In this document: positions 17,588-28,236 of the stretch, piece after piece | Layout: every line of letters starts with the position of its first letter | Numbering within the stretch: position 1 is the stretch's first letter | Assembly (NCBI RefSeq): GCF_002174455.2 | Contig: NZ_CP147246.1 | Coordinates: 558,001-622,000 of the forward strand | Reading direction: 5' to 3' | Origin: Enterococcus sp. 9D6_DIV0238 | Lineage (GTDB): Bacteria > Bacillota > Bacilli > Lactobacillales > Enterococcaceae | Length of the DNA: 64,000 nucleotides | Program-made: the position numbers and the translations under genes | The notes under the pieces: generated by a model | What the model was told of the DNA's origin: nothing | What the model saw: only the letters and a program-made list of their open reading frames with translations | Database searches by the model: none

Positions 17588-18235
17588 CTATTTCTTGCCC
17601 ATTCGGCTTTTACCATCTTGACACAGATATAAAAGCGGGCAAACTTCACATTTAGGGCTACGTGCCAAGCAATGATAGCGTCCGAAAAAAATCATCGTAT
17701 GATGTGTCTTCACCCATAGCTCTTTAGGGATCTTACGCATCAACGTGTCTTCTACTTCTCGTACACTGGCATCTAATTTACAAATTCGTAAGCGTTTCGA
17801 CACTCTTTCAACATGGGTGTCCACAGCGATAGCTGGCTCACCAAAAGCATCTCCCATAACAACGTTTGCCGTTTTTCGACCGACACCAGGCAATGTGATC
17901 AATTCTTCTCGGGTCTCTGGTACTTTCCCGTCAAACTGTTCCAATAATTGTGCCGCACAAGCTTTGATATTTTTCGCTTTGTTGCGATACAAACCAATCG
18001 TTTTGATTTTTTCAATGATTCCTTCGATCGGCGCATTAGCTAATGCTTCTGGTGTTGGATAAGCAGCAAACAATGCGGGTGTTGCTTTATTTACGGAAAC
18101 ATCTGTTGCTTGAGCACTCAAAATGACCGCAATCAACAATTGAAATGGATTTTGATGTGTAAGCTCGCATTCCGCTTCTGGAAACATGTCATACATAATT
18201 TCGATAGCTTCCATTGTCTTCTCTTTGGAAAGCAT
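17588..18235 (-). CDS. nth: endonuclease III
   Basis: The 215-residue DNA glycosylase/AP lyase acts in base excision repair of oxidised pyrimidines. The HhH motif L-P-G-V-G-R-K-T-A carries the catalytic Lys, D-T-H-V carries the catalytic Asp, and the C-terminal C-x6-C-x2-C-x5-C cluster binds [4Fe-4S]. GGAGG precedes the ATG by 8 bases. It follows dnaD, as in Bacillus. Confidence 0.95.
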   Translation of the reverse strand: MLSKEKTMEAIEIMYDMFPEAECELTHQNPFQLLIAVILSAQATDVSVNKATPALFAAYPTPEALANAPIEGIIEKIKTIGLYRNKAKNIKACAAQLLEQFDGKVPETREELITLPGVGRKTANVVMGDAFGEPAIAVDTHVERVSKRLRICKLDASVREVEDTLMRKIPKELWVKTHHTMIFFGRYHCLARSPKCEVCPLLYLCQDGKSRMGKK

Positions 18236-18246
18236 GTATCTACCTC

Positions 18247-18963
18247 CTACTCGTTATCTTCCGGATTGAGCCAATTATGAAGGGTAACTTTAGGTATAGG
18301 CTCATTTGCAGCACCTTGCTGCTCGATTTCTTTTTGGATCAATGCTTGTTTTCGTCGTTTTTGATCTTCAGCCACTTGCTCTTTTGTCGTAATATTTTTA
18401 CGTTCCCAAGCCAGCAAGATACGATCGATATATTTTAAACTATACGCCTGATTCAAGACTGCTTCTCTTAAAGCTAGCCTGATCAATTCAGGTTGATAAT
18501 GGTCAGTTTCCAACCACTGTCCGATCATCTCTAGTTCGATCGGAGACAGCTGTCTACCAAATTCTTTCTCGAATCCTTGATACAATTGCTTGATCGATTC
18601 TTCAGATGAATGCTCCTGCTCTTGTTCTATCTGTTTTTCCTGTAACAAAGAAATTTTCTCAAAAATTGGCAGTAGATCATACGTATCTATCATTTGTCCC
18701 TGCTCATTTTGCTTTGTCTGGATCGTTAGAAATCCTCTTGAAACGAGCTGATTCAATAACTTATAGATGACTTCCATGGGCTTATTCATGATCTGACTGA
18801 TTTCAGCTAAATCTGGAAAAAGATCTCCTTTAGCTTGTGAACGGAATAATTGCAGCCAAAAAAGGAATTCTTCATCTGTTAAGCCGATTTTCTGATAATT
18901 TTCTATTACTAGATTGGAGACAGTCGTTTCACCGGCTTGCAGATATTGATTGATTGATAACAT
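18247..18963 (-). CDS. dnaD: primosomal protein DnaD
   Basis: The 238-residue protein has the DnaD N-terminal winged helix (about 1-100; G-L-T-D-E-E-F-L-F-W-L-Q-L, M-N-K-P-M-E-V-I-Y-K-L-L) and the C-terminal DnaB_2/DnaD domain (about 130-210; Y-x-x-F-E-K-E-F-G-R-Q-L-S-P-I-E and Y-S-L-K-Y-I-D-R-I-L-L-A-W). It helps load the replicative helicase at oriC and restart sites in Firmicutes. It is in an operon with nth. Confidence 0.93.
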   Translation of the reverse strand: MLSINQYLQAGETTVSNLVIENYQKIGLTDEEFLFWLQLFRSQAKGDLFPDLAEISQIMNKPMEVIYKLLNQLVSRGFLTIQTKQNEQGQMIDTYDLLPIFEKISLLQEKQIEQEQEHSSEESIKQLYQGFEKEFGRQLSPIELEMIGQWLETDHYQPELIRLALREAVLNQAYSLKYIDRILLAWERKNITTKEQVAEDQKRRKQALIQKEIEQQGAANEPIPKVTLHNWLNPEDNE

Positions 18964-18993
18964 AACTGCTCCCTACTTTCTTTTCTTAATTAG

Positions 18994-20493
18994 TTACTCA
19001 TTGATTTTGTAAACATCATAATAAACAGATTTCATGTAATCGATCAGATATTGCGGATTCAATTCTTCTCCCGTTGCATCTTTGATCAACCGATTCGGCT
19101 TTCTTGAAGCCCCATATTGATGAATATGTTCAGTCAACCAGTTTTTGATCGGTGAGTAGTCATCACTTGCTAGAACTTCATTGATCTCAACATCGTTCTC
19201 CATTGCATGACGCAATTGCGCTGCATACATATAGCCAAGTGCATAAGATGGGAAATAGCCAAAACTACCACCAGACCAATGCACATCCTGAACGATTCCT
19301 TCAAGATCATTTTCCGGACGAATCCCTAAATATTCTTCATATTTGTCATTCCAGATTTTTGGTAATTCATCTACTGAGATATCCTCATTAAAAATCAATT
19401 TTTCGATTTCATAACGAATGATGATATGAAGCGGATAAGTCAGACTATCTGCTTCGATTCGAATCAAGCTGGCTTTGGTCTCTTTCAAAGAATCATAGAA
19501 ATCAGCGAATGTAATATCATCAAATGTTCCTTCTGTACATTCTTTGAAGAACGGAAATTGCTTTTCCCAAAACTGCTTATTACTGCCAATGATGATTTCA
19601 TTAAACAATGACTGCGATTCATGGATCCCCATTGACGCACCGGTAGAAAGCGGTGTGTAATCATATTTTGGATCGATACTTTGTTCATAAATACCATGTC
19701 CTGCTTCATGGATAACTCCAAAAGTCGCCATTGAAAAGTTTGTTTCATCCCAGCGCGTAGTGATTCTTGCATCATTTCGATTCAAATCCAGCATAAAAGG
19801 ATGAACCGTATCATCTAAACGACCACGAGAAAAATCATAGCCTAACTGTTCTGCTACTCCTATGACAAATTTTCGCTGCTGCTCTTTTGTCACCTTTCTT
19901 GATAAAAAGTCTGTTCTAGGTGCTGTTCCTTTTTCAGCGATCACCGCTCTGATCTCCATGATCCCAGTTTTGACTTGAGCAAAGATTTGATCTAACTTTG
20001 CCACTGTCAGTTCAGGTTCATATTGGTTCAATAGAACATCGTAATTTGTTGCCTCCTCTTTTTTCCAATAAGGGATAAACTCTTTTAGAAAATCAATGAT
20101 TGTTTGGATTTCAGCTTTCATCTGACCAAAATCTTTCATTTTTCTAGCTTTGAGCCATGCTGCATGCGCATTAGTCAATGCTGTATTATACGCCTGCATA
20201 CGTTCAGGAGGAATGCTGTGATTTAATTCATAATCCTCTTTGACTTGTTTATAAACTGCCAGCCCGACTTCTGATAATTCATCTGGATGCTCGTCAAAAT
20301 AGCTTAGCGCTTCTTGGATTTTCGGTCCTACACTACGCTCAAATGACATACCGGATAAGTAGCCTACTGTTTCACCGCGAAATCCACTGCCTGCTTCCGG
20401 CATCCCTGTTTGACTGTCCCATTCTAATAAACCTAATGCAGAATTCAATAACTCGATTTCTTTTACTTCTTGTAGAAATTCTTGTTCCTTCAT
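18994..20493 (-). CDS. M32-family carboxypeptidase (Taq type)
   Basis: The 499-residue cytosolic zinc carboxypeptidase has the M32 motif H-E-A-G-H (in G-V-I-H-E-A-G-H-G-I-Y-E-Q) and the family block E-S-Q-S-L-F-N-E preceding the third ligand. Related to Bacillus YpwA, it trims C-terminal residues from peptides. A GTG directly follows the stop of the upstream methyltransferase gene, but AGGTGG sits 8 bases before the in-frame ATG at 20493, which is used here (the GTG would add 4 residues). Confidence 0.93.
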   Translation of the reverse strand: MKEQEFLQEVKEIELLNSALGLLEWDSQTGMPEAGSGFRGETVGYLSGMSFERSVGPKIQEALSYFDEHPDELSEVGLAVYKQVKEDYELNHSIPPERMQAYNTALTNAHAAWLKARKMKDFGQMKAEIQTIIDFLKEFIPYWKKEEATNYDVLLNQYEPELTVAKLDQIFAQVKTGIMEIRAVIAEKGTAPRTDFLSRKVTKEQQRKFVIGVAEQLGYDFSRGRLDDTVHPFMLDLNRNDARITTRWDETNFSMATFGVIHEAGHGIYEQSIDPKYDYTPLSTGASMGIHESQSLFNEIIIGSNKQFWEKQFPFFKECTEGTFDDITFADFYDSLKETKASLIRIEADSLTYPLHIIIRYEIEKLIFNEDISVDELPKIWNDKYEEYLGIRPENDLEGIVQDVHWSGGSFGYFPSYALGYMYAAQLRHAMENDVEINEVLASDDYSPIKNWLTEHIHQYGASRKPNRLIKDATGEELNPQYLIDYMKSVYYDVYKINE

Positions 20494-20505
20494 TTTTTCA
20501 TCCAC

Positions 20506-21669
20506 CTACTCTTCTCTTGGTTTTCTTGGCGGTCTTTCTCCCCAATACTGGAATAAATCTGTACGCAATGCGCCATTGTATAATTTACGTTTTTTTGTTG
20601 CTTTAGCACCATAATACTGTTCAAAAGCTAGATCACTAGTCAGAATATACTTGCTCCAAGTTTTCAACGGACGAAAGACTTCGCCCATTTCTTTATACAA
20701 TTTACGAACAGATTCTTCTTCTCCTAAACGTTCTCCATATGGAGGATTGGCAACGATAACACCGTATTCTTTGTCAGTCGAGAAATCCTTTAAAGCAACC
20801 TGTTTAAACGTGATAGAATCACCCAAACCGATTTCCTCAGCATTTGCTCTAGCAATATCGATCATTTTCCCATTGATATCTGAACCTGTGATATCCAATT
20901 CGATATCATAATCTGCTTTTTCATCAGCTTCTGTGCGAACCTTTTCGAATACAGCTGGATCAAACCAATTCCAGGTTTCGCAAACAAATTCGCGATTAAA
21001 TCCTGGTGCAATATTATGACCGATCAATGCTGCCTCGATACAGATCGTACCAGATCCGCAAACGGGATCATAAAAAGGACGGTCTTTGCGCCAATTCGTT
21101 AAAGTGACTAATGCTGCCGCCATATTTTCTTTTAAAGGTGCTCCGCCTTTTTCAAGTCGATATCCTCGTTTAAATAAACTTGGTCCCGTTGTATCAAGTG
21201 TTAGTGTTACATGATCCTTTAATAGTGCTACTTCCAGCTGGAAAAAGGCTCCAGACTCAGCTAAAGGCACTGACGCTGGACGATGATAAACTTCTCTTAA
21301 ACGATTAACGATCGCTTTTTTAGTGATCGCTTGGCAGTCTGGTGTACTGTACAATTTAGACTTGATCGATTTTCCAGCAACAGGAAATTCTGCATCCATC
21401 GGCAAATAATCTTCCCAAGGCAAGGCTTTGACTTTTTCAAACAATTCATCAAAGGTCAATGCATCAAATTCGCCAACGATGATTTTTATACGATCAGCGG
21501 TACGCAGCCATAGATTGGCTGTCGCGATCGTTTCCATCGTTCCTTCAAATAATGCTTTTCCATTTTCAACTTGACAGGGAATCCCCAAATCACGTAATTC
21601 TTTTCCTACTAGTGCTTCTAAACCACTTGCAGCTGTGGCTACAAGCTTGAATGTTCTTTCTTTTGTCAT
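20506..21669 (-). CDS. THUMP-domain class I rRNA methyltransferase (YpsC/RlmL type)
   Basis: The 387-residue protein has an N-terminal THUMP region (about 55-155) and a Rossmann methyltransferase domain with F-Y-D-P-V-C-G-S-G-T-I-C-I-E-A-A and the catalytic N-P-P-Y-G-E-R motif of N2-guanine methyltransferases. It is predicted to methylate 23S rRNA G (m2G2445 in RlmL). The gene follows rnpB as in Bacillus (ypsC) and is adjacent to the M32 peptidase gene with no gap. Confidence 0.9.
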   Translation of the reverse strand: MTKERTFKLVATAASGLEALVGKELRDLGIPCQVENGKALFEGTMETIATANLWLRTADRIKIIVGEFDALTFDELFEKVKALPWEDYLPMDAEFPVAGKSIKSKLYSTPDCQAITKKAIVNRLREVYHRPASVPLAESGAFFQLEVALLKDHVTLTLDTTGPSLFKRGYRLEKGGAPLKENMAAALVTLTNWRKDRPFYDPVCGSGTICIEAALIGHNIAPGFNREFVCETWNWFDPAVFEKVRTEADEKADYDIELDITGSDINGKMIDIARANAEEIGLGDSITFKQVALKDFSTDKEYGVIVANPPYGERLGEEESVRKLYKEMGEVFRPLKTWSKYILTSDLAFEQYYGAKATKKRKLYNGALRTDLFQYWGERPPRKPREE

Positions 21670-21764
21670 GATATCTCCTCTTGAAGTTGAAACAAAAAGT
21701 CAACATATCCTACGTTTTGTTCCCCTCATTTGTCAGATTTTCTACTATTTTTACTTCCATCTTT

Positions 21765-21795
21765 AAAAAAAGCCTTCACAACAAAGTTGGAAGGT
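21765..21795 (-). terminator. rnpB terminator
   Basis: On the minus strand, CCTTC and GAAGG flank a 12-base loop and are followed by a T-run. It lies just after the RNase P RNA. Confidence 0.7.
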
Positions 21796-21805
21796 CATCC
21801 TGATT

Positions 21806-22226
21806 ACATGTAATTTTCTGTAAGCCATGTTCTGTATCGACTGTTTCTCAGGGAAAAACAATCGATGGTCATCATCTATCTGCAGAAATCATTCTGCCTC
21901 TTCTACTCGTTCATTTCCTTTAGAAGAGCGCCCCTACCATTGTTTGGGTTGCTCGCTCGAGGGGTTTACCGCGTTCCACCAATTCCGTTTCCAAAATTGC
22001 TTCGTCACTGTGGCACTTTCAAGGGTACTCTGACATAGCCGAAACCTTAGTCATTTTTCCTGCCGTTACTCTAATACATAAAATCCGCCTAAGCAACTTT
22101 GATGTATCCAAGTACCTTAGCTTATGTTTTCGCTAAGCACGAACACTACAGACATCTCAGTCTGTGCGAGCATGGACTTTCCTCAGCCTGATAAATCAAA
22201 CCGCGATCACCCGAAAATCACACATG
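21806..22226 (-). ncRNA. rnpB: RNase P RNA (bacterial type B)
   Basis: The catalytic RNA of RNase P matures tRNA 5' ends. The 5' region contains the universal GAGGAAAGTCCATGCTC box (CR-I) and, near the 3' end, the pairing segment ending ATGGCTTACAG. The ends pair as helix P1 (5' ATGTGTGATTTTC with 3' GAAAATTACAT), which sets the boundaries to within a few bases. It lies between gpsB and the THUMP methyltransferase gene, as in Bacillus. Confidence 0.93.
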
Positions 22227-22241
22227 TATAAATAAGGTCAA

Positions 22242-22673
22242 TTAAAATTGACGTGTTTCTGAATGATCGACATCACGTTCATAAGAATTATGGAAATTAC
22301 TTTCATATGAAGGAGTTTGTCCCATACCAGAAATTGGATTTGAAGCTGGTGTATCATCTAATTTTTTTCCAAAAACTTCACGTTCTAAGTTAGATAGACG
22401 TTTTAAAATATCAAAGTTTGTAACAGCAGCACTCTTAGGCATTTCTGGTGTACTACGTGAAGGCATTGCTTGTTGGACTTTAGATGCTTGATCTAATTTA
22501 GCTAATAAGCGATTATTCTCTTCTTGTAAAGTTAAGATTTCCTTATTATAAGCTTCATAGTCTTTGATTACGTTATCTAAAAATTCATCAACTTCAACCG
22601 GATCATACCCGCGCATCTTGGTTTTAAATTCTTTTTGTAAAATATCTTTTGGACTGTATACTAAATTTGCCAT
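22242..22673 (-). CDS. gpsB: cell-division protein GpsB
   Basis: The 143-residue DivIVA-like protein begins with the lipid/partner-binding domain ([26 protein letters not shown]), continues with a coiled coil (about 35-70), then a linker and a short C-terminal helix ([14 protein letters not shown]). It couples division and cell elongation by docking class A PBPs; the PBP1A gene is nearby. GAGGTG precedes the ATG. Confidence 0.95.
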   Translation of the reverse strand: MANLVYSPKDILQKEFKTKMRGYDPVEVDEFLDNVIKDYEAYNKEILTLQEENNRLLAKLDQASKVQQAMPSRSTPEMPKSAAVTNFDILKRLSNLEREVFGKKLDDTPASNPISGMGQTPSYESNFHNSYERDVDHSETRQF

Positions 22674-22766
22674 ACTTACACCTCATTATTTTCTTTGATT
22701 AGGATAAAAGTTCATAGTTCAACAGCATTATTGTATCGGAAAATCGTCAGAAAATCAAACAGATTC

Positions 22767-23309
22767 TCACCAATCCATCGAGTTTTGTAAATCATCCATC
22801 GTTATCAGACGTATTTCATAAGGATATTGCTCAGAAAAAAGAGTCGCATCTTTTAAGAAATACTCTGTTTTTCCTGGGTATTCCTGGTCGTAGATCAATA
22901 AACTGGCTCCTGTATGCTCTAATAAAAATCGAGTGTGCATTTTTAACTGCGCTGGTGATTGATAAGGTTGGTGACTGACCGAATCAACAAAATCTGCAAG
23001 ACGTTCGATTTTTTCCAAATTTGTTTGATTTTTTTCATTCCAGTTACTGCCAAATTCTTTAAAAGGATAAATGACCCCAAGCTTCAATTCTGGGTAATCA
23101 TTTTTCAATTCAGCCACAACTTCTGCTGCCCAAATTTCTGTCCCAAGGTTGCCTGAAACTAAAACCCACTCTAAACCAGCATCCAAAAACCCCATAATTT
23201 CTCTTTTTAAGACATTTTTAATAACTATAATTTTTGGGTCATTGTCTTGAAAAACCCCGATTTCAAAGCTTTTATATCCAGTCACATAAAGTGTTTTTAC
23301 GTTTTCCAT
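22767..23309 (-). CDS. YpsA-like DUF1273/SLOG family protein
   Basis: The 180-residue Rossmann-like protein has L-Y-V-T-G-Y-K-S-F-E-I-G-V-F at the N-terminus and W-V-L-V-S-G-N-L-G-T-E-I-W-A-A, the nucleotide-binding loop of the SLOG superfamily. Bacillus YpsA is linked to cell division and stress. Two in-frame ATGs lie close together; AAGGA abuts the first, so the second (M-E-N-V-K-T) is used. It lies upstream of gpsB and divergent from recU, the conserved Firmicutes order. Confidence 0.85.
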   Translation of the reverse strand: MENVKTLYVTGYKSFEIGVFQDNDPKIIVIKNVLKREIMGFLDAGLEWVLVSGNLGTEIWAAEVVAELKNDYPELKLGVIYPFKEFGSNWNEKNQTNLEKIERLADFVDSVSHQPYQSPAQLKMHTRFLLEHTGASLLIYDQEYPGKTEYFLKDATLFSEQYPYEIRLITMDDLQNSMDW

Positions 23310-23370
23310 AGACATTCCTTTTCTTTCATAAAGATTTTTTGTTATAATATTTGCTAGGAGTGTGATAGAA

Positions 23371-24012
23371 ATGGCTTTTCATTATCCTAATGGTACTCCC
23401 TATAACAATCATGAAGCACCGAAATCAAAAAAACAAGTAAAAAAACAAAAATCGATTCAGTTTGGCAAACGCGGTATGGACTTTGAAGAAGAAATCAATA
23501 AAAGTAATGCATACTACCTTGCTCGCACTATTGCAGTCATTCATAAAAAACCGACACCCGTCCAAATCGTCAAAGTGGACTATCCTAGTCGAAGCGCTGC
23601 AGTCATCAAAGAAGCTTACTTTAGACAGGCCTCCACGACGGACTATAATGGTGTATATAATGGATACTATCTGGATTTCGAAGCGAAGGAAACGAAAAAT
23701 AAGACCTCTTTTCCTTTTAAAAACTTTCACCAACACCAGATCGACCATATTAGGCAATGTTTGGGTCAAAAAGGAATTTGCTTTGTTCTCTTGTGGTTTT
23801 CATCTTTGAATAGATGTTTCTTTTTTAGTGGTGAGGCGCTAGTGAGTTATTGGTCGGAACAAGAAATCACTGGAAAAAAGTCTCTACCTCTAGCAATGAT
23901 CGAAAAAGAGGGAATTGAAATCCAAATTGGAATTGCGCCAAGAGTTCCTTATTTGGACGCAGTAGAACAATACATACAATCGAATAAAGGAGTTGCAATG
24001 AATGACAACTGA
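23371..24012 (+). CDS. recU: Holliday junction resolvase RecU
   Basis: The 213-residue nuclease resolves recombination intermediates. The RecU core is present: [13 protein letters not shown] and [20 protein letters not shown], which supplies the D...E-x-K metal ligands. A GTG lies 9 bp upstream but is almost against AGGAG; the ATG at 23371 has normal spacing. It overlaps pbp1A by 11 bp, the conserved recU-ponA pair. Confidence 0.95.
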   Translation: MAFHYPNGTPYNNHEAPKSKKQVKKQKSIQFGKRGMDFEEEINKSNAYYLARTIAVIHKKPTPVQIVKVDYPSRSAAVIKEAYFRQASTTDYNGVYNGYYLDFEAKETKNKTSFPFKNFHQHQIDHIRQCLGQKGICFVLLWFSSLNRCFFFSGEALVSYWSEQEITGKKSLPLAMIEKEGIEIQIGIAPRVPYLDAVEQYIQSNKGVAMNDN

Positions 24013-26341
24013 TGAAATAGGATCACGCGCTGCAAGACATAGGCATTCACCTGCCCCTGCCCCGAACAGTGCGGGAAGCATTCCGCCTTCTGCTGGCGGA
24101 AAAAAGCCTAAGAAAAAAAGAATTCTGCTAAAAATTTTCTTAGGACTAGTCATACTAGGGATTCTCGGCTTACTTGCCGGTCTTGGCCTGTTTTGGTCTT
24201 ACGCAAAAGATGCCCCTAAATTAGATGACGAAAAATTAAGTGCCACTGTCTCTTCAAAACTTTACGATATCAATAATGAAGTGTTTGAAGAACTGGGTGC
24301 GGAAAAACGGGAAATGATCAAGCCGACAGATGTACCCCAATTGCTTAAGGACGCTGTGGTATCGGTTGAGGATAAACGCTTCTATAAACATAGTGGTGTA
24401 GATCCCATTCGGATCTTAGGCTCAGCTTTCTCAAACTTTAAAACAGGTGGTCTTCAAGGTGGTAGTACGTTGACACAACAGTTGATCAAGTTATCTTACT
24501 TTTCAACCTCTGAAAAAGATCAAAACTTAAAGAGAAAAGCTCAGGAAGCTTGGCTGGCGATCCAGTTGGAAAAAGAAAAATCAAAAGAGGAAATTTTGAC
24601 GTATTATATCAATAAGGTCTATATGGCTAATGGTCTATACGGTATGGAGACTGCAGCACAAACTTACTATGGCAAAACTTTATCTGAGCTGTCGCTTCCT
24701 CAAACAGCTTTATTAGCAGGAATGCCGCAAGCACCAAACGACTATGATCCTTATGTAAAACCTGATATTGCGAAAGAACGTCGTGATGTTGTTTTGTATA
24801 CGATGAAAGAAAATGAAAAAATTACACAAAAGGAATACGATGAAGCCAAAGCCACACCGATCGATGACGGATTGCAACCACTGAAACAGTCAAACGATAA
24901 TCGTAAGATCGTAGACAACTATATTAAAGAAGTGATCGATGAAGTAGAAGCGATGGGCAAAAATATTTATACGGACGGGTTAGATATTTATACAAACCTT
25001 GACATGAATGCACAAAAGCATCTCTACGATATCATCAATACAGATCAGTATGTTGACTATCCAGATGCAGATTTCCAAGTAACTTCAACTGTTATTGATG
25101 TAAAAACAGGACAAGTCAAAGCGCAGATCGGCGGACGTAATATCCCCGATGATGTTCAATTAGGAACTAACTTTGCTAATGAAACCGATCGTGATGTAGG
25201 ATCAACGATGAAACCAATTGCTGATTACGGTCCTGCAATTGAAAATCTAAATTACTCTACGGGTCGAATCATGATGGATAAACCCACAACTTATGAAGGA
25301 ACTAATATTCCAGTTACAAATGCAGACATGCAATATTACGGTGCATTGACGATGCGTAAAGCGATCATGTACTCCCGTAATACTACCGCCATCCAAACCT
25401 TTGATGCAGTTGGTAGCGATAAGTCTGCTGAATTTCTGAAAAGTTTAGGCATTGAGTTTAAAGATATCGTTGCTGCAAACGCGATTTCCAGTAACACAAG
25501 TGAACTCGGTGGAAATAAATACGGAGTCTCTTCTTTAAAATTAGCTGCAGCATATGCTGCATTTGGAAACATGGGCGTCTACAATAAGCCTTACTATGTA
25601 AATAAAATCGTTTATCAAGATGGCTCTGAAGAGGTCACTCAAACGGAAAGTCATCGTGCAATGAAAGACTCTACCGCCTATATGATGACCGATATGTTAA
25701 AAGACGTTATAAACGGCGGAACGGCCTTCAATGCAGCTGTTCCCGGACTTGTCCAAGCGGGTAAAACAGGAACGGCCAACTACACGGATGAGGATCTTGT
25801 TAAAATGGGCGCTTCAGAATCTTCCAGCATTGCACCTGACAGCACGTTCGTAGGTTATACACCTCATTATGCGGTGTCTGTGTGGACAGGATACAGGAAC
25901 CGTTTGACCCCTATTCCTTTCGAATACTGGGGTACTGCTTCTTCTGTCTATCGTGAAATGATGACTTATCTTTCTGAAGGAACAGCAACGGATGATTGGA
26001 CAATGCCTGATAGCGTGATCCGCTCTGGTAGTGAACTCTATGTTAAAGGTGCTTATGAAGAACAATTGTTGCCTTCTAACACAGGCTATACTTCTTCAAC
26101 CTCTTGGGAAGCACCTGTAAGCTCTGAGCCAACCTCAAGCAGTTCAACAGTACCATCATCAGAAACACCCGTTTCACAATCAAGTGACGCGCCTGTTTCA
26201 TCTACACAAGCACCTGAACCGCCTACACCATCGTCGACGGAAGAACCACCGATCACTTCGACTGAAGTGCCGCCGGAGCAATCATCAGCACCACCTGAAC
26301 AAAATAATGCTTCTCGATCTGGCCGTTCTTCATCAGGTTGA
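24002..26341 (+). CDS. pbp1A: class A penicillin-binding protein 1A
   Basis: The 779-residue bifunctional peptidoglycan synthase has a basic cytosolic tail, a membrane anchor (about 41-65), and a GT51 transglycosylase domain with catalytic Glu near 122 in V-S-V-E-D-K-R-F-Y and G-G-S-T-L-T-Q-Q. The transpeptidase domain has S-T-M-K (Ser about 401), S-R-N and K-T-G-T (about 588). A Ser/Thr/Pro/Glu-rich tail of about 85 residues follows. GpsB, encoded nearby, is the known partner of such PBPs. It overlaps recU. Confidence 0.95.
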   Translation: MTTDEIGSRAARHRHSPAPAPNSAGSIPPSAGGKKPKKKRILLKIFLGLVILGILGLLAGLGLFWSYAKDAPKLDDEKLSATVSSKLYDINNEVFEELGAEKREMIKPTDVPQLLKDAVVSVEDKRFYKHSGVDPIRILGSAFSNFKTGGLQGGSTLTQQLIKLSYFSTSEKDQNLKRKAQEAWLAIQLEKEKSKEEILTYYINKVYMANGLYGMETAAQTYYGKTLSELSLPQTALLAGMPQAPNDYDPYVKPDIAKERRDVVLYTMKENEKITQKEYDEAKATPIDDGLQPLKQSNDNRKIVDNYIKEVIDEVEAMGKNIYTDGLDIYTNLDMNAQKHLYDIINTDQYVDYPDADFQVTSTVIDVKTGQVKAQIGGRNIPDDVQLGTNFANETDRDVGSTMKPIADYGPAIENLNYSTGRIMMDKPTTYEGTNIPVTNADMQYYGALTMRKAIMYSRNTTAIQTFDAVGSDKSAEFLKSLGIEFKDIVAANAISSNTSELGGNKYGVSSLKLAAAYAAFGNMGVYNKPYYVNKIVYQDGSEEVTQTESHRAMKDSTAYMMTDMLKDVINGGTAFNAAVPGLVQAGKTGTANYTDEDLVKMGASESSSIAPDSTFVGYTPHYAVSVWTGYRNRLTPIPFEYWGTASSVYREMMTYLSEGTATDDWTMPDSVIRSGSELYVKGAYEEQLLPSNTGYTSSTSWEAPVSSEPTSSSSTVPSSETPVSQSSDAPVSSTQAPEPPTPSSTEEPPITSTEVPPEQSSAPPEQNNASRSGRSSSG

Positions 26342-26347
26342 TTGAAT

Positions 26348-26393
26348 AAAAAATGTCTGGGACGACTTATCAAGTCGTCCCAGACATTTTTTT
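26348..26393. terminator. bidirectional terminator
   Basis: A perfect stem (AATGTCTGGGACGACTT with its reverse complement, 3-base loop) is flanked by A- and T-runs. It separates the convergent pbp1A and pyrG genes. Confidence 0.9.
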
Positions 26394-27993
26394 ATTGATT
26401 ATTCAACGCTGCTTCAACAAATCCCTTAATCAAATGCTGCGGTCTATTTGGTCTAGAGATCAATTCTGGATGGAACTGACAGCCGACAAAGAATTTTTTG
26501 TCCGACAATTCAACGATTTCTACCAAACGGTTATCTGGGGAAACACCAGAAAAGACTAAGCCGTTTTCTTCAAATAGCTGACGGTATTTGTTGTTGAACT
26601 CATAACGGTGACGATGACGTTCTTGAACAACTTCTTGCTCTTCATAGGCTTTAGCCGTTACAGTTCCTTTTTTGACTTTACATGGATATAAGCCAAGACG
26701 TAGCGTTCCGCCAAGATTTTCAACATTTTCCTGATCTGCCATCAAGTCTATGATATTGTTTGTGATTTCAGGATTATTTTCTGCCGATCCTGCATCTTCT
26801 AAGTGTACAACATTACGAGCAAATTCTACACAAAGCATTTGCATGCCCAAACAGATGCCTAAAAACGGAACATCATTTTCACGAGCATAACGAATAGCTT
26901 CTATTTTACCTTCGACCCCGCGATCACCAAATCCGCCAGGAACTAGAATTCCATCTGCATCTTTCAAGATTTCCTCGACATTTTCTGCTGTTACTTCTTG
27001 TGAATCGATCCAATCGATCGCAATGTCTGAATCAAAAGCAAAACCAGCATGTTTCAATGCTTCAACGACAGATAAGTACGCATCCGGAAGTTCAACATAT
27101 TTCCCAACTAATGCAATTCTCGTTGTTTTCTTAAGTCCAAGCACTTTTTCTTCCAAAGCACGCCATTCAGTCATGTCTGCTTCCGGTACATCTAATTTCA
27201 AGTGATCACAAACGATCTGATCCATATTTTGTGCTTGAAGAGCCAACGGGATCGAGTACAGTGTTTCCACATCTCGCGATTCAATTACTGCTTCTGGCGC
27301 AACATCACAAAACTGTGCCAGTTTATTTTTTGTTCCTTGGGAAACCGGTAGTTCTGTACGAACAACTAAAATATTTGGCTGAATCCCTAAACTACGCAAT
27401 TCTTTCACACTATGCTGTGTTGGTTTTGTCTTCATTTCACCTGCAGCCTTTAAATAAGGAATCAATGTCGTATGAATGTACATGACATTATCGCTGCCCA
27501 CTTCTGCTTTCATTTGACGTAAAGCTTCTAAAAATGGCAGTGATTCAATATCTCCAACGGTTCCGCCAACCTCAGTGATAATGATATCTGCATCTGTCAA
27601 CGTTGCTGCACGCATGATCTTATCTTTGATCTCATTCGTGATATGCGGGATCACCTGAACAGTTGCGCCTAAATATTCACCTTTACGCTCTTTTCTTAAC
27701 ACTTCTGAATAAATTTTCCCCGTTGTCACATTTGAATATTTATTGAGATTGATATCAATAAAACGTTCATAGTGACCTAGATCCAAGTCTGTTTCGGCAC
27801 CATCATCTGTGACAAAAACTTCTCCGTGTTGGTAAGGACTCATTGTTCCTGGATCCACATTGATGTATGGATCAAATTTTTGAATCGTTACTTTTAAGCC
27901 ACGATTTTTTAGTAAACGTCCTAACGATGCTGCGACAATTCCCTTACCGATCGAAGAAACTACGCCGCCTGTAACAAAGATGTATTTCGTCAT
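26392..27993 (-). CDS. pyrG: CTP synthase
   Basis: The 533-residue enzyme converts UTP to CTP using glutamine. [18 protein letters not shown] opens the synthetase domain, and the C-terminal glutaminase has [10 protein letters not shown] with the nucleophilic Cys and F-H-P-E with the catalytic His. The frame is open for 71 codons further upstream, but that stretch is the attenuator leader; M-T-K-Y is the family start. Confidence 0.97.
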   Translation of the reverse strand: MTKYIFVTGGVVSSIGKGIVAASLGRLLKNRGLKVTIQKFDPYINVDPGTMSPYQHGEVFVTDDGAETDLDLGHYERFIDINLNKYSNVTTGKIYSEVLRKERKGEYLGATVQVIPHITNEIKDKIMRAATLTDADIIITEVGGTVGDIESLPFLEALRQMKAEVGSDNVMYIHTTLIPYLKAAGEMKTKPTQHSVKELRSLGIQPNILVVRTELPVSQGTKNKLAQFCDVAPEAVIESRDVETLYSIPLALQAQNMDQIVCDHLKLDVPEADMTEWRALEEKVLGLKKTTRIALVGKYVELPDAYLSVVEALKHAGFAFDSDIAIDWIDSQEVTAENVEEILKDADGILVPGGFGDRGVEGKIEAIRYARENDVPFLGICLGMQMLCVEFARNVVHLEDAGSAENNPEITNNIIDLMADQENVENLGGTLRLGLYPCKVKKGTVTAKAYEEQEVVQERHRHRYEFNNKYRQLFEENGLVFSGVSPDNRLVEIVELSDKKFFVGCQFHPELISRPNRPQHLIKGFVEAALNNQ

Positions 27994-28065
27994 AATATAA
28001 AAAAACCCTTTCTCTAAATAGATTTGTAGAGAGAAGCGAACGTTTCCTATTTGACTTTCCTGACA

Positions 28066-28181
28066 CAAAAAGCAAAAACTCCCTATCCAAAATGAATAGG
28101 GAGCTGGAAATTCGTTACAAGCTTCTGACCTTCTTAAAGGTGCCCAAGTAGTATAATACAAGCAAATTTGTTTGAGGTCAA
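28066..28181 (-). promoter_or_regulatory. pyrG promoter and CTP-sensing attenuator leader
   Basis: On the minus strand, TTGACC (28176-28181) and TATTAT (28153-28158) are 17 bp apart, and the predicted transcript starts 5'-GGGCACC at 28145. About 50 bases later a terminator stem CTCCCTAT/ATAGGGAG is followed by TTTTTGCTTTTT. This matches the Bacillus pyrG mechanism: low CTP causes repeated G addition at the GGGC start, and the poly(G) 5' end pairs with the C/U-rich arm of the terminator to allow readthrough. All parts are visible; the mechanism is known for the family. Confidence 0.85.
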
Positions 28182-28236
28182 GTGTTTCTGTTAGAACAGA
28201 TATCAATTTTTAGTTCAGACTTTTTTTATTTAGTGC

